Below are positions 25,011 to 33,823 of a stretch of DNA of 64,000 nt, in pieces. The stretch comes from Niallia sp. NCCP-28 (lineage in GTDB: Bacteria; Bacillota; Bacilli; Bacillales; Cytobacillaceae): the NCBI RefSeq assembly GCF_023168165.1, contig NZ_BQYJ01000011.1, forward strand, positions 1-64,000, written 5' to 3'. The translations under genes were made by a program, and so were the position numbers. The notes under the pieces were generated by a model that was given only the letters and a program-made list of their open reading frames with translations, had not been told where the DNA came from and made no database searches. How positions within the stretch are numbered: the first letter of the stretch is position 1; every line of letters starts with the position of its first letter.

Positions 25011-25054
25011 TTTTAACATCTCCCTATAAGTGGATTCATCTTTTATTTAATCAC

Positions 25055-25082
25055 AAACTGGTATAATAAAAAGTATCAGTTT
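25055..25082. promoter_or_regulatory. Operator/promoter between GNAT and MocR genes
   Basis: AAACTGGTAT and TATCAGTTT form an imperfect inverted repeat over a TATAAT (25062-25067). A further copy of the half-site, CCAGTT, is at 25100. A MocR autoregulatory site is likely by position. Confidence 0.45.
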
Positions 25083-25124
25083 AGGAAATTTTAGAGGTTC
25101 CAGTTAAGGGGAGGGAAGAAGCTT

Positions 25125-26528
25125 ATGTTGGAAATCACACCAGTTTTAGAATACAAAAGCAATAAACCACTCTATTTGCAGCTGGCTGATTATATCAAAC
25201 AAGAGATAGCAGCTGGCAAAATTAAATCACAAGAAAAATTGCCTTCCAAAAGAAAATTATCCGATCATCTTGGCTTAAGCCTCAATACTATTCAATCAGC
25301 TTATGATCAATTAAATGCAGAAGGATTTATAGAAAGCAGACCTCGGAAAGGTTTTTATGCAATAAAACTTGAAGATGACATAATGGCTAATCAAGAATAT
25401 TCTCGGAACTGTGAGAAAAAGAATGAAAGTATCCAAGCAAATAATAAAATTGATTTTAATTCGGGCAAAATTGATGTAAGCCATTTTCCTTATTCTACAT
25501 GGCGGAAGTTGACTGTTTGCTCTTTATACGAAGATCAGGGGGACTTATTTTATACAGGAGATCCTCAAGGAGAGCTTGAACTTCGCAAGCAGATTGCTGC
25601 ATATTTATTTGCATCCCGGGGAGTTAGATGCTCTTCTGACCAAATTATTATTGGAGCAGGAACCCAGGTGCTGATGGGCATACTGGGTTTAGTGATTGGC
25701 AAAGAGAATATTTTCGCAATGGAAGATCCAGGATTTAATCGGATAAGAGCGGTGCTGGAGGATTTGGGAGCATCTGTTAACAGCATTCCTCTTGATAATA
25801 ATGGCATAGACATAAACCAGTTAGCAAATACGCATGCGGATGCAGTGTATGTGACCCCACCCCATCAATTTCCTTATGGAATGATTATGCCGATTTCCCG
25901 CAGACTGGAATTATTAAAGTGGGCAGAAGAAAGGACTGGCTATATTATAGAAGATGACTATGACGGAGAGTACCGTTATAAAGGAAAGCCCATTCCATCC
26001 TTGCAAGGACTGGATACAAAAGGAAGAGTTGTTTATTTCGGTACATTTTCAAAGTCTTTGATTCCATCGATTCGCATAAGCTACATGGTATTGCCAGAAG
26101 AATTGCTGAAAATATACAAAAAGAGCTTTACCATTTATAAGCAGACTGCTTCCCGTCTTCACCAAGATACATTGGCTCGGTTTATGAAAAATGGCCATTG
26201 GCAAACACATTTGAATAAAATGAGGGCGCTTTACCGAAAGAAGCATCAAGTCTTAATAACCTCTGTAAAAAGATATTTAAGGGATAATGTAAAAATAATT
26301 GGTGAACATTCAGGTCTGCATATTGTTTTAGAAGTGAACAACAGAATGGAAGAAGAGGTGCTGATAAGAAGGGCGTTCGATGCCGGTGTAAAAGTATATC
26401 CATTATCTGTCTATCATGATACGGATATAAAAAAAGATCATGCACATATTTTAATAGGATTTGGCGGGTTATCTGAATCAGAAATTGATAAAGGAATTCA
26501 ACGGTTAAAAAAAGCTTGGAATTGTTAG
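25125..26528 (+). CDS. MocR/GabR-family PLP-dependent transcription regulator
   Basis: A 467-residue DNA-binding protein: an N-terminal GntR winged helix (residues 15-75, PLYLQLADYIKQEI, LPSKRKLSDHLGLSLNTIQSAYDQL) joined to a class-I aminotransferase-like domain. The PLP lysine is in FSKSLIPSIRISYMV and the ring-binding DDYDGEYR is present. MocR proteins sense vitamin B6 or amino compounds; the nearest target is the divergent GNAT gene or the gene itself. GGGGAGGG precedes the ATG. Confidence 0.9.
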   Translation: MLEITPVLEYKSNKPLYLQLADYIKQEIAAGKIKSQEKLPSKRKLSDHLGLSLNTIQSAYDQLNAEGFIESRPRKGFYAIKLEDDIMANQEYSRNCEKKNESIQANNKIDFNSGKIDVSHFPYSTWRKLTVCSLYEDQGDLFYTGDPQGELELRKQIAAYLFASRGVRCSSDQIIIGAGTQVLMGILGLVIGKENIFAMEDPGFNRIRAVLEDLGASVNSIPLDNNGIDINQLANTHADAVYVTPPHQFPYGMIMPISRRLELLKWAEERTGYIIEDDYDGEYRYKGKPIPSLQGLDTKGRVVYFGTFSKSLIPSIRISYMVLPEELLKIYKKSFTIYKQTASRLHQDTLARFMKNGHWQTHLNKMRALYRKKHQVLITSVKRYLRDNVKIIGEHSGLHIVLEVNNRMEEEVLIRRAFDAGVKVYPLSVYHDTDIKKDHAHILIGFGGLSESEIDKGIQRLKKAWNC

Positions 26529-26700
26529 AAGCGTCGTTTAGCTTTCGATTTGCTTGAAGAAAGATTAAAAGCTGGAAATAAAAGCAGAATTCAGCATGCA
26601 AAAGCTGTATTAAAAAATCCACAAAGCACTTTAGAAAAAGTTGCTGCTGCAAGGACCTTCTTAGAGGAAGCGATTGAGGGATTAGCTGAATTAACAAGAG
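26529..26700 (+). pseudogene. Truncated gene remnant after MocR gene
   Basis: The frame continues in phase past the MocR stop and encodes a helical, protein-like segment: RRLAFDLLEERLKAGNKSRI, then QHAKAVLKNPQSTLEKVAAA and RTFLEEAIEGLAELTRG. There is no start or binding site, and the 3' side is cut by an IS1182 remnant. It is probably the middle of an unrecognised gene whose 5' end was lost. Confidence 0.5.
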
Positions 26701-26873
26701 GCTGTCCGATAAGTTCTTAAAATAAAGAAAGTGAAGAAAGCTGAATTGATTTTCTTCACTTTCTTTTCTATTTTTCGGATTATTATCTGAAAGTAGCTGG
26801 CGGATGCCTGCTACTTTCAGGATATTGCGGGCTAAAGCCACCATTCCAAACTCGACATGTACCTTGTCGAGAA
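26697..26873 (-). mobile_element. IS1182-type transposase C-terminal remnant
   Basis: The minus strand encodes DKVHVEFGMVALARNILKVA and GIRQLLSDNN followed by a polar tail ending FSFLHFLYFKNLSD. KVHxEFGxxALAxNxLKVAGIR is the usual C-terminal ending of IS1182-family DDE transposases. The rest of the gene is missing; upstream DNA is the tandem repeat. Not functional. Confidence 0.7.
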
Positions 26874-26884
26874 AAAGAGGAGTT

Positions 26885-27175
26885 AAATTGATAAAAAGAT
26901 TGGTGCAGCAGAAGGAAGAGAGTGTAGTTGATAAAAAAGAAGGCGAGATCGATAGAAAAATGGCGAAATCGATAAAAAGAGGAGCGAAATCGATAAAAAG
27001 AGGAGCGAAATCGATAAAAAGATTGGTGCAGCAGAAGGAAGAGAGTGTAGTTGATAAAAAAGAAGGCGAGATCGATAAAAAAATGGCGGAATCGATAAAA
27101 AGAGGAGCGAAATTGATAAAAAAATTGGTGCAGCAGAAGAAAGAGTTGGAATTGATAAAAAAGAGGCAGTCCTTT
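26885..27175 (+). repeat. Nested tandem repeat, 21-bp unit
   Basis: The basic unit is GAGCGAAATCGATAAAAAGAG with variants. A higher-order unit beginning GATTGGTGCAGCAGAAG starts at 26898, 27021 and 27123, with spacings of 123 and 102 bp, differing by one 21-bp unit. Both strands stay open because 21, 123 and 102 are multiples of three, but no start or binding site supports translation. Confidence 0.85.
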
Positions 27176-27194
27176 TCGGGTAACCTCATTTATT

Positions 27195-27238
27195 AAACCT
27201 GGGACAAGAGTGTTTAAACCTGCTTTGCCCCAGGTTTT
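27195..27238. terminator. Bidirectional terminator downstream of frnE
   Basis: AAACCTGGG (27195-27203) pairs with CCCAGGTTT (27229-27237). It is downstream of the minus-strand frnE-like gene. Confidence 0.6.
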
Positions 27239-27292
27239 AAAATGGAGAAAAAGAACAAATTTTTTAGAGCTTATTTTTATAACAGAAGCAGT

Positions 27293-28024
27293 CTATTTTG
27301 ACGTTGGTGGCACAACACAGCTTCCGTCTTGGCATATAGCGTTATTCCCATTTTCTGAGGAAAGATCTTTAAATTTAGGCTTTGGATTTTCTTCTTCCCA
27401 AACCTTTTGAAGGGCACCGACAAATGTTTCAAGGGGCTGTGCCCCTGAAATGGCATATTTGCGGTTGATGATAAAATAAGGAACCCCGGAAATTCCGTAT
27501 TGCTGGGCAATTTCTTCGTCTATGCGAACATCATTTGCATAGGCTGTTTTATCATTTAGAACATTTATTGAGTCCTCTCTATCTAAACCAGAAGCTTCCG
27601 CAATGTCAGCAATAGTATCCACATCACTTAAATTTTTTCCTTCTGTAAAGTAAGCATAAAGCAATTTTTCAGTAAGTGTTTTTTCTTTTCCCTTTTCGCC
27701 TGCAAATTTTGCCAGACGGTGGGCATCAAATGTGTTTGTTGGCTTCATTTCATCAAAATTAAAAGTCAATCCCACACCAGCAGCATGTTGGCCTACTTGA
27801 ACATTATTCTGTTTGGCTTGTTCTATGCTTATTCCATATTTGGATGCAAGGATTTCATGTATGTTTATTCCAGAATAGAGCGGGGCGTTTTGGTCTAATT
27901 CAAAACTTTTAAACTCCACTTCCACTTCATTTTTATGCTCAAATTTATCCAGCGCCATTTCCAATCTTCGTTTCCCTATATAACAAAAGGGACAGACAAA
28001 ATCAGACCATACTTCGATCTGCAT
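27293..28024 (-). CDS. FrnE-like DsbA-family oxidoreductase
   Basis: A 243-residue cytosolic thioredoxin-fold protein. The CPFC redox motif is at residues 11-14 (SDFVCPFCYIGKRRLE), and the cis-Pro loop is in YGISGVPYFIINRKYAISGAQ. FrnE-like proteins act as thiol isomerases or polyketide-related oxidoreductases and are linked to oxidative stress. A Cys and hydrophobic tail CQDGSCVVPP ends the protein. ATG 28024 has AGAGGTG 6 nt upstream; the earlier in-frame ATG overlaps that site. Monocistronic. Confidence 0.87.
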   Translation of the reverse strand: MQIEVWSDFVCPFCYIGKRRLEMALDKFEHKNEVEVEFKSFELDQNAPLYSGINIHEILASKYGISIEQAKQNNVQVGQHAAGVGLTFNFDEMKPTNTFDAHRLAKFAGEKGKEKTLTEKLLYAYFTEGKNLSDVDTIADIAEASGLDREDSINVLNDKTAYANDVRIDEEIAQQYGISGVPYFIINRKYAISGAQPLETFVGALQKVWEEENPKPKFKDLSSENGNNAICQDGSCVVPPTSK

Positions 28025-28377
28025 ATTAACACCTCTTTCCATTCATTACAGGGCATTGTAGCATACATGCCAAAAGACGCAAAGTTATATGCTTCATTTA
28101 AAGAAGGGAATAGAAAATCTGTCTTTTTTTTGTAATAGCGTCAGTCGATTATTTCTAAGCGGAAAATATTGTAAGGGAGAGCAGTTTGCTAGATGCTGTT
28201 GCGTTTTTAGATAGCGTAAATATAATGGCGAGGCATTATATTTTTAAGAAAAGTACTTTTAGTTTCCTATTAGCAGAGGGAAGAGTACTCTTGTATTAAA
28301 TTTTACGTATCCAAAAAATCTATTAACTTTTATTTTATATATATAAAATAAAAGTTAGTTTGAAAGTGTTCTTTAAA
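28025..28377. other. Non-coding gap
   Basis: I see no gene or clear regulatory element beyond likely minus-strand promoter sequence for frnE. Confidence 0.5.
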
Positions 28378-28416
28378 CCAAGCAAGCTAGCCAAGTGGTA
28401 GCTTGCTTGGTTTTTT
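28378..28416. terminator. Terminator after DUF2798 gene
   Basis: Perfect stem CCAAGCAAGCTA / TAGCTTGCTTGG (28378-28389 with 28399-28410). The T-run is on the plus strand; the minus-strand gene ends at its edge. Confidence 0.6.
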
Positions 28417-28897
28417 ACATGTTTAATTCAGCTTTTTGTGTCAATGGTTTCACATATTTAGTTAATAGCCAACGAGAGATAGGGCCAACAATTAATAATT
28501 GTGCTGGAAGTGCCACGATAAAATTTAGCCCAACTGTTTTAAGATAAGCGGTGAAAATAGGACCTTCCATTCCTGTCATGATATTCGTTAAAACAAGGCC
28601 ATAAATGGACATAATAAGAACCATCATAGGGACCATACAACAAGCGAATACAAGAATGACATTGATTTTTTTCGATTTATCATAAGGAAGTGAAAAGGCA
28701 ATTTTTCGTGCTTGCGGTTCGACTAATGATTCTACAGTAAAAGCAACGATTAATGTGATAACAAATTGAAACACTGCACCTTTTATTGTAAATGATGAAA
28801 ATCCGTGTAAAACTGTGTTGTAAAAGGTCATAATAAACACCATTCCAAAACACATAAACATTCCAAAAATAATTCCTTCTTTTTTATTACTAGGCAA
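28415..28897 (-). CDS. DUF2798-type membrane protein
   Basis: A 160-residue membrane protein with four hydrophobic segments arranged as two similar halves (each: GMxxxFGM-MTFYN-like then VxxxPxAxxxA-like), as in tandem DUF2798 proteins. TTG 28897 is chosen because AAAGG lies 10 nt upstream; the longer frame starting at 29017 adds 40 residues of non-homologous low-complexity sequence. Function unknown. Confidence 0.7.
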   Translation of the reverse strand: MPSNKKEGIIFGMFMCFGMVFIMTFYNTVLHGFSSFTIKGAVFQFVITLIVAFTVESLVEPQARKIAFSLPYDKSKKINVILVFACCMVPMMVLIMSIYGLVLTNIMTGMEGPIFTAYLKTVGLNFIVALPAQLLIVGPISRWLLTKYVKPLTQKAELNM

Positions 28898-29017
28898 ATC
28901 AAAACATCCTTTCTTTTCAATATAAATGTAATTATATCTGCCTGAAATTTTTTCCATAAGTAACATTTTGATGAAATTTATGTTTATTATATTTCTGATG
29001 TAACATTTTTGTTGCAT

Positions 29018-29359
29018 TTTGATAGAGTATTTTTATTGTTTTGCAAGAAAGCACAATAATTTGTTATTTATAGATGGATAAGTATTTTTGAAAAAGATAG
29101 AAAATCATTTTGCGATAACTTCAAATGAAAATAAATTAGGTTGTCACTTGGCTATTTCTTTTTTTTTAATAGAGTGATTATGTATGGGCAAAATATTTCT
29201 AAGCATATGGGATAGATGCTAATTTAAATGAAAATATAATCTTTCTATTCACTACAATGCATAAAGCGATTCGATTTGATATCCAAGCATATCAGTTTGT
29301 TTTTGCTAAGCTAGTTGCTACTATAGTAGGGTATCTTGATTTAGAAAGGAATTATAGAA
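29018..29359. other. Divergent promoter region
   Basis: AT-rich, no ORF. TTGCTA and GTAGGGTATCTT near 29310-29340 may be the plus-strand promoter; TATAAT on the minus strand near 28990 could serve the DUF2798 gene. Confidence 0.4.
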
Positions 29360-30364
29360 ATGACAAATATAAATATACCCGTTTCAGTTTTAAACCTTGC
29401 ACCAATTCGCGAGGGACAGGAACCTAAAGAAGCTATTGAATCAATGATTGATTTAGCTCAAGCTACGGAGGAAATGGGGTATAAGCGGTACTGGATTGCT
29501 GAACATCATAATTCTCCCACATTAGTAAGTTCAGCTACTTCCATTTTAATTAAACATACATTGGAGCATACAAAAACCATCCGTGTTGGATCTGGCGGGA
29601 TTATGCTGCCAAATCATTCTCCGTTAGTTGTTGCCGAACAATTCGGCACAATGGCAACCATTTATCCAAATCGTTTAGATTTAGGACTTGGCAGGGCTCC
29701 TGGCACGGATATGAAAACGGCAAGTGCGTTACGGCGTTCACAAAATGATGCCGCTGTTTATACATTTCCTGATGACGTAAATTCCTTGCTCGCTTATTTT
29801 GGGCCGAAAGAAAAACAAGGCTATGTGAAGGCATATCCAGGTGTTGATACAAATATTCCATTATATATTTTAGGATCATCAACAGATTCAGCCTATTTAG
29901 CGGCTAAATTAGGGCTTCCATATGTATTTGCTTCACATTTTGCTCCTAGATATATGGAGGAAGCGATCTCGATTTACCGTAATCGATTCCAGCCTTCTGA
30001 ATATTTAGATGCTCCATACATGATGGTTTGTTTAAATGTAATTGCAGCGGAAACGGATGAAAAAGCGAAAAAAGAGTCTACAACGATGCAGCAATTTTTC
30101 CTGAATGTTGTCCGAGGTACCCAAAACCCCTTGCAGCCGCCAGTGGACAGCATGGATGCCATTTGGCGTCCACATGAAAAAGAAATGGCTTCCTCTATGT
30201 CCAGTATGACGTTTATGGGAAGCAAAGAGACAATAAAAGCACAGTTAATGAATTTTCAAGAAAAGTATCATGTAGATGAGATTATGGCGGTTTCTTATAT
30301 CTTTGATCCTGATAAACAAAAACGGTCGTATCAAATCTTTAAGGAAATTGTTGAAGAAAAATAA
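29360..30364 (+). CDS. LLM-class flavin-dependent oxidoreductase
   Basis: A 334-residue luciferase-like protein of the alkanal monooxygenase-like type common in bacilli (YvbT/YwcH-like). Landmarks: [14 protein letters not shown] at the N-terminus, [53 protein letters not shown] and [20 protein letters not shown]. It probably binds FMN; the substrate is unknown. Unlike the flavin enzymes at 5229 and 23067, it has no transporter neighbours. AAAGGAATT precedes the ATG. Confidence 0.88.
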   Translation: MTNINIPVSVLNLAPIREGQEPKEAIESMIDLAQATEEMGYKRYWIAEHHNSPTLVSSATSILIKHTLEHTKTIRVGSGGIMLPNHSPLVVAEQFGTMATIYPNRLDLGLGRAPGTDMKTASALRRSQNDAAVYTFPDDVNSLLAYFGPKEKQGYVKAYPGVDTNIPLYILGSSTDSAYLAAKLGLPYVFASHFAPRYMEEAISIYRNRFQPSEYLDAPYMMVCLNVIAAETDEKAKKESTTMQQFFLNVVRGTQNPLQPPVDSMDAIWRPHEKEMASSMSSMTFMGSKETIKAQLMNFQEKYHVDEIMAVSYIFDPDKQKRSYQIFKEIVEEK

Positions 30365-30368
30365 ATGA

Positions 30369-30424
30369 AAAAAGGGGGAAACTCTCAAAATTCGTTTTAC
30401 TGAGTTTTGAGGGCTGCCCCTTTG
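30369..30424 (+). terminator. Terminator of LLM gene
   Basis: Compound stem AAAGGGG-N4-CTCTCAAAA with TTTTGAGGG-N3-CCCCTTT, directly after the stop codon. Confidence 0.75.
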
Positions 30425-30554
30425 AAGATGGAAAAATAAATATTTATAGCAAAAGAAATTGACTTATTGGACATTCCGTTTCTTCCGCTGAATGAATGTG
30501 CCAGATTTGTTTATCCTGCATGAAGAATATAATTCTCATTGATTAAATTTCACC

Positions 30555-30893
30555 TTATACAGGGTTTTCTTCTTTTCTTACTGCCTTTTTAACTGCTTTA
30601 ACTTCATACTTGCCTACTTCTGTATGGATAATATATTCTGGTTTTGCTTGATTATTTTTGGCTTTATGGCCAGCAATATGTGCATCGCTTTTTTCCCATT
30701 GTTTCCAATAATCTTCTGATTCCCAGGTTACTAAAATAATGACTTCTTCCTCGCCACGTCTCACTTTTTTTACCATGATTTTAAGGTCAACAAAACCTTC
30801 TTGTTCTTCAATAATTCCTGCTTTGCTGAATCGATTTACTACTTGTTCAGCGTTTCCTTCTGTTATGGTCATTTTTCTTAATTGAATAAACAT
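30555..30893 (-). CDS. hmoA: HmoA-like heme-degrading monooxygenase
   Basis: A 112-residue ABM-fold protein of the IsdG/HmoA type, which opens heme to release iron in the cytosol. Alignment by eye with IsdG covers TITEGNAEQVVNRFSKAGII, the Trp and His of DYWKQWEKSDAHIAGHK, and the YEVKAVKKA tail. The Asn of the IsdG catalytic triad corresponds to Arg6 here, so chemistry may differ. GGAG precedes the ATG. Monocistronic. Confidence 0.82.
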   Translation of the reverse strand: MFIQLRKMTITEGNAEQVVNRFSKAGIIEEQEGFVDLKIMVKKVRRGEEEVIILVTWESEDYWKQWEKSDAHIAGHKAKNNQAKPEYIIHTEVGKYEVKAVKKAVRKEENPV

Positions 30894-30962
30894 AAATTAT
30901 CTCCAATCTGTATTTTATAGATAAATTAATTATTTCTACACACTTAAGCGCTGTATTTAAAA

Positions 30963-31343
30963 TTATTCTTCTGTTGGCACGTTATCTTTAGGCGTCGCTT
31001 CTTCATCTACAATAGCGTTATTTCCCTTTACTTCCTCTTCATGGATTTCAAATAATTGAATAAATTCATTGATGATTGTTTCAACAGCTTTTAACTCGCC
31101 CACTAAAATGGGGTTAATGGATTGTAGTTCTGGTGATTCTAATTGTTGTTTTAATGTTGCACGTTTTACATTTAACCTGTCTAAAAATTCAATGGCTCTT
31201 CCTCGCCGGAATGTTTTTGCCCCCCGATGATGTTCTTTGCGTTTATGGCCGCCGCCTTTAGGATGACGAAATTCTTCTCGATTATGCTCACCTTCAAATG
31301 GTCTTTCATCTCTTTTGTATCCTCTGTCGTGATTGTTTCTCAT
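30963..31343 (-). CDS. Arg/His-rich small protein, unrecognised
   Basis: A 126-residue soluble protein. Residues 1-50 are rich in Arg, His, Gly and Lys (HPKGGGHKRKEHHRG); residues 52-105 form a helical domain (FRRGRAIEFLDRLNVKRATL, ELKAVETIINEFIQLFEIHE); the tail is acidic. A decayed homologue of the helical domain precedes the ABC exporter at 38147 under the same operator. It could be a small regulator or partner of that exporter. The second of two adjacent ATGs has better spacing from AAGGAG. I do not recognise the family. Confidence 0.7.
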   Translation of the reverse strand: MRNNHDRGYKRDERPFEGEHNREEFRHPKGGGHKRKEHHRGAKTFRRGRAIEFLDRLNVKRATLKQQLESPELQSINPILVGELKAVETIINEFIQLFEIHEEEVKGNNAIVDEEATPKDNVPTEE

Positions 31344-31385
31344 CATATCACTCCTTTTTTGTATACGGATGTATATCGTAGAATA

Positions 31386-31414
31386 ATTGTATACGTTTGT
31401 ATACAAAGTGTCAA
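31386..31414 (-). promoter_or_regulatory. Promoter with GTATAC-N4-GTATAC operator, site 1
   Basis: On the minus strand TTGACA, 17-nt spacer, TACAAT is a near-consensus sigma-A promoter. Between the boxes lies the perfect palindrome TTGTATACGTTTGTATACAA (31387-31406 as read on the plus strand). An incomplete extra copy, GTATACGGATGTATA, is at 31361-31375. A repressor binding here would block RNA polymerase directly. Confidence 0.75.
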
Positions 31415-31722
31415 TATAACCTTTGCCAAATTATATAATCTTTAAGAATGCATACTTTTAAATACATTTTTTCATCTAGTTTCTATCTATAGTTTAGACG
31501 ATATAGAGAAATTAAATCTAAAGGATATTATTCTGTTCATTTAAAATCAGTCTACCCACATAAAAGTTTGTTTTCATTTAATTAAAGCAGCTAATATCTA
31601 CTCTTTTTTTTCTTTTCTTACAAAAACTTAAAAGAAATTCTATTAATTGAAATGATTTCACCAAGTTTTCACCAAAGGCTACTAAACTACAACTATCGAA
31701 AAGGAAAGGAGGAAAGAAAACA
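31415..31722. other. Non-coding gap
   Basis: AT-rich spacer between divergent units; no further element recognised. Confidence 0.5.
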
Positions 31723-32142
31723 GTGAATACTAGAATAAAAAAAGGTATTTTCTGGAGTACAGTCATTACATCGATGGTTGTAGTAATGAGCTTTATCTCC
31801 AATCTAATAGGAGGAACCGTTACTTTTGCAGCTGGTTTTCATGAACACGGAAGGGGCATGGAAATGCATCCGCAAAATGGATTTGGACATGAACGGATGA
31901 TGGAAGGTTTTCACCATGGAGTTGGCTTTTCTTGGATAGGATTCCTATTATTCCTTATCATTGGACTGGCTGTTTTAGTAATAGTAGTTAAATGGCTAAA
32001 AAAGAAGTCAAAAACTTCTTCTATGCAACAGTTTATTGATACATCCTTAGCATCTTCACCGAAGCCATTAATAAACCATAATAATGCAAGTATTTTAGAT
32101 CAATGGGAAAAAAATATCACAACGAAAAAGGAGAGTAAATAA
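31723..32142 (+). CDS. Membrane protein with His/Met-rich loop
   Basis: A 139-residue protein with an N-terminal membrane segment or signal (residues 12-36), an extracytoplasmic HEHGRGMEMHPQNGFGHERM loop rich in His and Met, a second segment (67-92, WIGFLLFLIIGLAVLVIVV) and a polar tail. GTG start with AAAGGAGG 10 nt upstream. It ends 1 nt before the PspA-like gene, so the two are translated together. The His/Met loop could bind metal. Function unknown. Confidence 0.7.
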   Translation: MNTRIKKGIFWSTVITSMVVVMSFISNLIGGTVTFAAGFHEHGRGMEMHPQNGFGHERMMEGFHHGVGFSWIGFLLFLIIGLAVLVIVVKWLKKKSKTSSMQQFIDTSLASSPKPLINHNNASILDQWEKNITTKKESK

Positions 32143-32143
32143 A

Positions 32144-32812
32144 ATGGGTATTTTTAAAAGAATCAAAACAATCGTAAAGGCGGATATTAATAGTTTACTA
32201 GATAGCATGGAGGATCCAATTGGAATGCTGAATGAGTATTCCAGAGAAATGGAGCAAGAGATAGGAAAAGCACAAAAAGCTTTATCCCAGCAAATTTTTG
32301 TGGAAAATAAACAAACCGCTCTTTTATTAGAAACCAAAGAGCTAGTGGAAAAAAGAACCCGGCAGGCAAAACTGGCAATCGATAAAGGGGAAGAGGCTAT
32401 TGCCAAATTAGCGGTACAGGAGAAAATCCATCATGAAAAACAGCTGAGTCTTTATGAACAGCAGCTGGAAGCAATAAAAGAGCAAACGGTGATGCTGAAA
32501 GAAAAAGTAAATGAACTGCAAACCACGTATCATGAATTGCAGCATAAAAAAATCTTGTTAGCTTCACGAGCAAATGTAGCAAAATCTATGAAGCAGATTC
32601 AAAAAGTTTCGAATTCATTCCAATCAGATACTATTCTAAGAGGTGTGACAAAAGCAGAAGAACAAATTCTCTTAATGGAGGCAGAAGTGCAAGCAGGAAG
32701 CTATTCTTCGAATCCATTATCAAGCTATGAAGCAAACAGCTTAAACTTGGTAGGCGAAGAAGAGATCAGCAGGGAAATAGAGAAGCTAAAGAGTGAAAAA
32801 GAGACAATATAA
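32144..32812 (+). CDS. PspA/IM30/LiaH-family protein
   Basis: A 222-residue, almost fully helical coiled-coil protein of the phage shock protein A family, which assembles at stressed membranes. The start MGIFKRIKTIVKADINSLLDSMEDPIGML is the standard PspA opening, including the amphipathic helix and the DP motif. Coupling with a small membrane protein upstream suggests membrane recruitment. A 19-bp terminator follows. Whether the nearby two-component system controls it is not visible. Confidence 0.9.
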   Translation: MGIFKRIKTIVKADINSLLDSMEDPIGMLNEYSREMEQEIGKAQKALSQQIFVENKQTALLLETKELVEKRTRQAKLAIDKGEEAIAKLAVQEKIHHEKQLSLYEQQLEAIKEQTVMLKEKVNELQTTYHELQHKKILLASRANVAKSMKQIQKVSNSFQSDTILRGVTKAEEQILLMEAEVQAGSYSSNPLSSYEANSLNLVGEEEISREIEKLKSEKETI

Positions 32813-32820
32813 TTGAAGAT

Positions 32821-32876
32821 ATACAGAAAAGAAGCACCTGAATAGATAGGAAGGTGCTTCTTTTCTGTATAAAAAA
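32821..32876 (+). terminator. Terminator of PspA operon
   Basis: 19-bp stem, 32821-32839 with 32852-32870 (ATACAGAAAAGAAGCACCT and its complement). Confidence 0.85.
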
Positions 32877-32891
32877 GAGAGGAGAATATAG

Positions 32892-33539
32892 GTGAAGGAT
32901 AATGCTTTTCTTATTATTATTTATTTGGGGGCAGCACTGATTATTAGCAGAATTTCTTTTTTGAAAGTTTATTTTTCGATTTGGAATACGCTGATTTTAG
33001 AAACTTTTTTGGTTTTTATAGGTGGAAAAAATAATAGATTGATATGGAATAAAGATAAATTCAAAAAAAGAACAGAGTTAGAAAAAATTGCCTTAAAGAA
33101 TTTATTTAATCTGTATATTGGTTATACTGTAACATTGGTCGTGGCAATAGGGTTATTTTATTTAGCAGGAAAACAAAACTATTATCTAATTTTATGTTTA
33201 TTAATTGGCTTACTGGTACTCGTCCTTTTCTTATGGATTCGTAATCCAATTAGATGTATGTGGATAATAACATGTATTCTTTTATTAGCTATACCGCTGT
33301 ATTTCAACCAAAAGACAGCCATTATGCATTTAGGAATTTTTCTCCCTTCTATTATTCTTGTACAATCTATTCTAGATTCGTGTAAGGAAATCAAAAGAAG
33401 TATTATTAATCGAAATGTTTATACAAGTAAAGGGTTTTTATCAAGACTAAAGTGGATTCCAGCGATGATGGTGGGATTAGTGCTGCTTGGACAGTCTCTT
33501 TATGCAGTTTTTTTTATTGTAAAAACATTTTTAAGTTAA
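32892..33539 (+). CDS. Multi-pass membrane protein, unrecognised
   Basis: A 215-residue protein with about six hydrophobic segments, a basic cytoplasmic loop (NKDKFKKRTELEK) after the second and another (SCKEIKRSIINRNV) after the fifth. GTG start with GAGGAG 7 nt upstream. It follows the PspA operon terminator by 16 nt. No family recognised. Confidence 0.7.
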   Translation: MKDNAFLIIIYLGAALIISRISFLKVYFSIWNTLILETFLVFIGGKNNRLIWNKDKFKKRTELEKIALKNLFNLYIGYTVTLVVAIGLFYLAGKQNYYLILCLLIGLLVLVLFLWIRNPIRCMWIITCILLLAIPLYFNQKTAIMHLGIFLPSIILVQSILDSCKEIKRSIINRNVYTSKGFLSRLKWIPAMMVGLVLLGQSLYAVFFIVKTFLS

Positions 33540-33688
33540 TATTAAGAAAAAGTTGGTAGGATTCAAGAGATTGGAATAGGAGATTAATGGATTGGTAAAA
33601 AATGTAAAAATGAGTTACTAATTTATATAGGATGACAAAGCAAGAGAAAGTCCAGATATACAGGTTTAGCTGCATAAACGCTGGGTGA

Positions 33689-33731
33689 AATAGAGCATGT
33701 TTAGCTAATCTAAACATGCTCTATTCTTTTT
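33689..33731 (+). terminator. Intrinsic terminator
   Basis: Perfect 16-bp stem AATAGAGCATGTTTAG / CTAAACATGCTCTATT with a T-run, after the membrane protein gene. Confidence 0.9.
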
Positions 33732-33823
33732 ATTAAGGTGGTTTATTTACGAACTTCTTATGCTGAAAGGATTTCCACTGAATTTTAGCAACGATATAAA
33801 TAGATGTAAAAGGGGGAGTTTGC

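Noticed and set aside
26885-27175. CRISPR array
   Set aside because: Units are contiguous and near identical, with no unique spacers and no cas genes.
26182-27189. 335-codon minus-strand ORF
   Set aside because: It runs antisense to the MocR gene and through the tandem repeat; only the IS1182 C-terminal part within it is real coding history.
26804-27196. 130-codon plus-strand ORF with Lys-rich repeats
   Set aside because: No ribosome binding site; it begins antisense to an IS1182 remnant and is open only because the repeat unit is a multiple of three.
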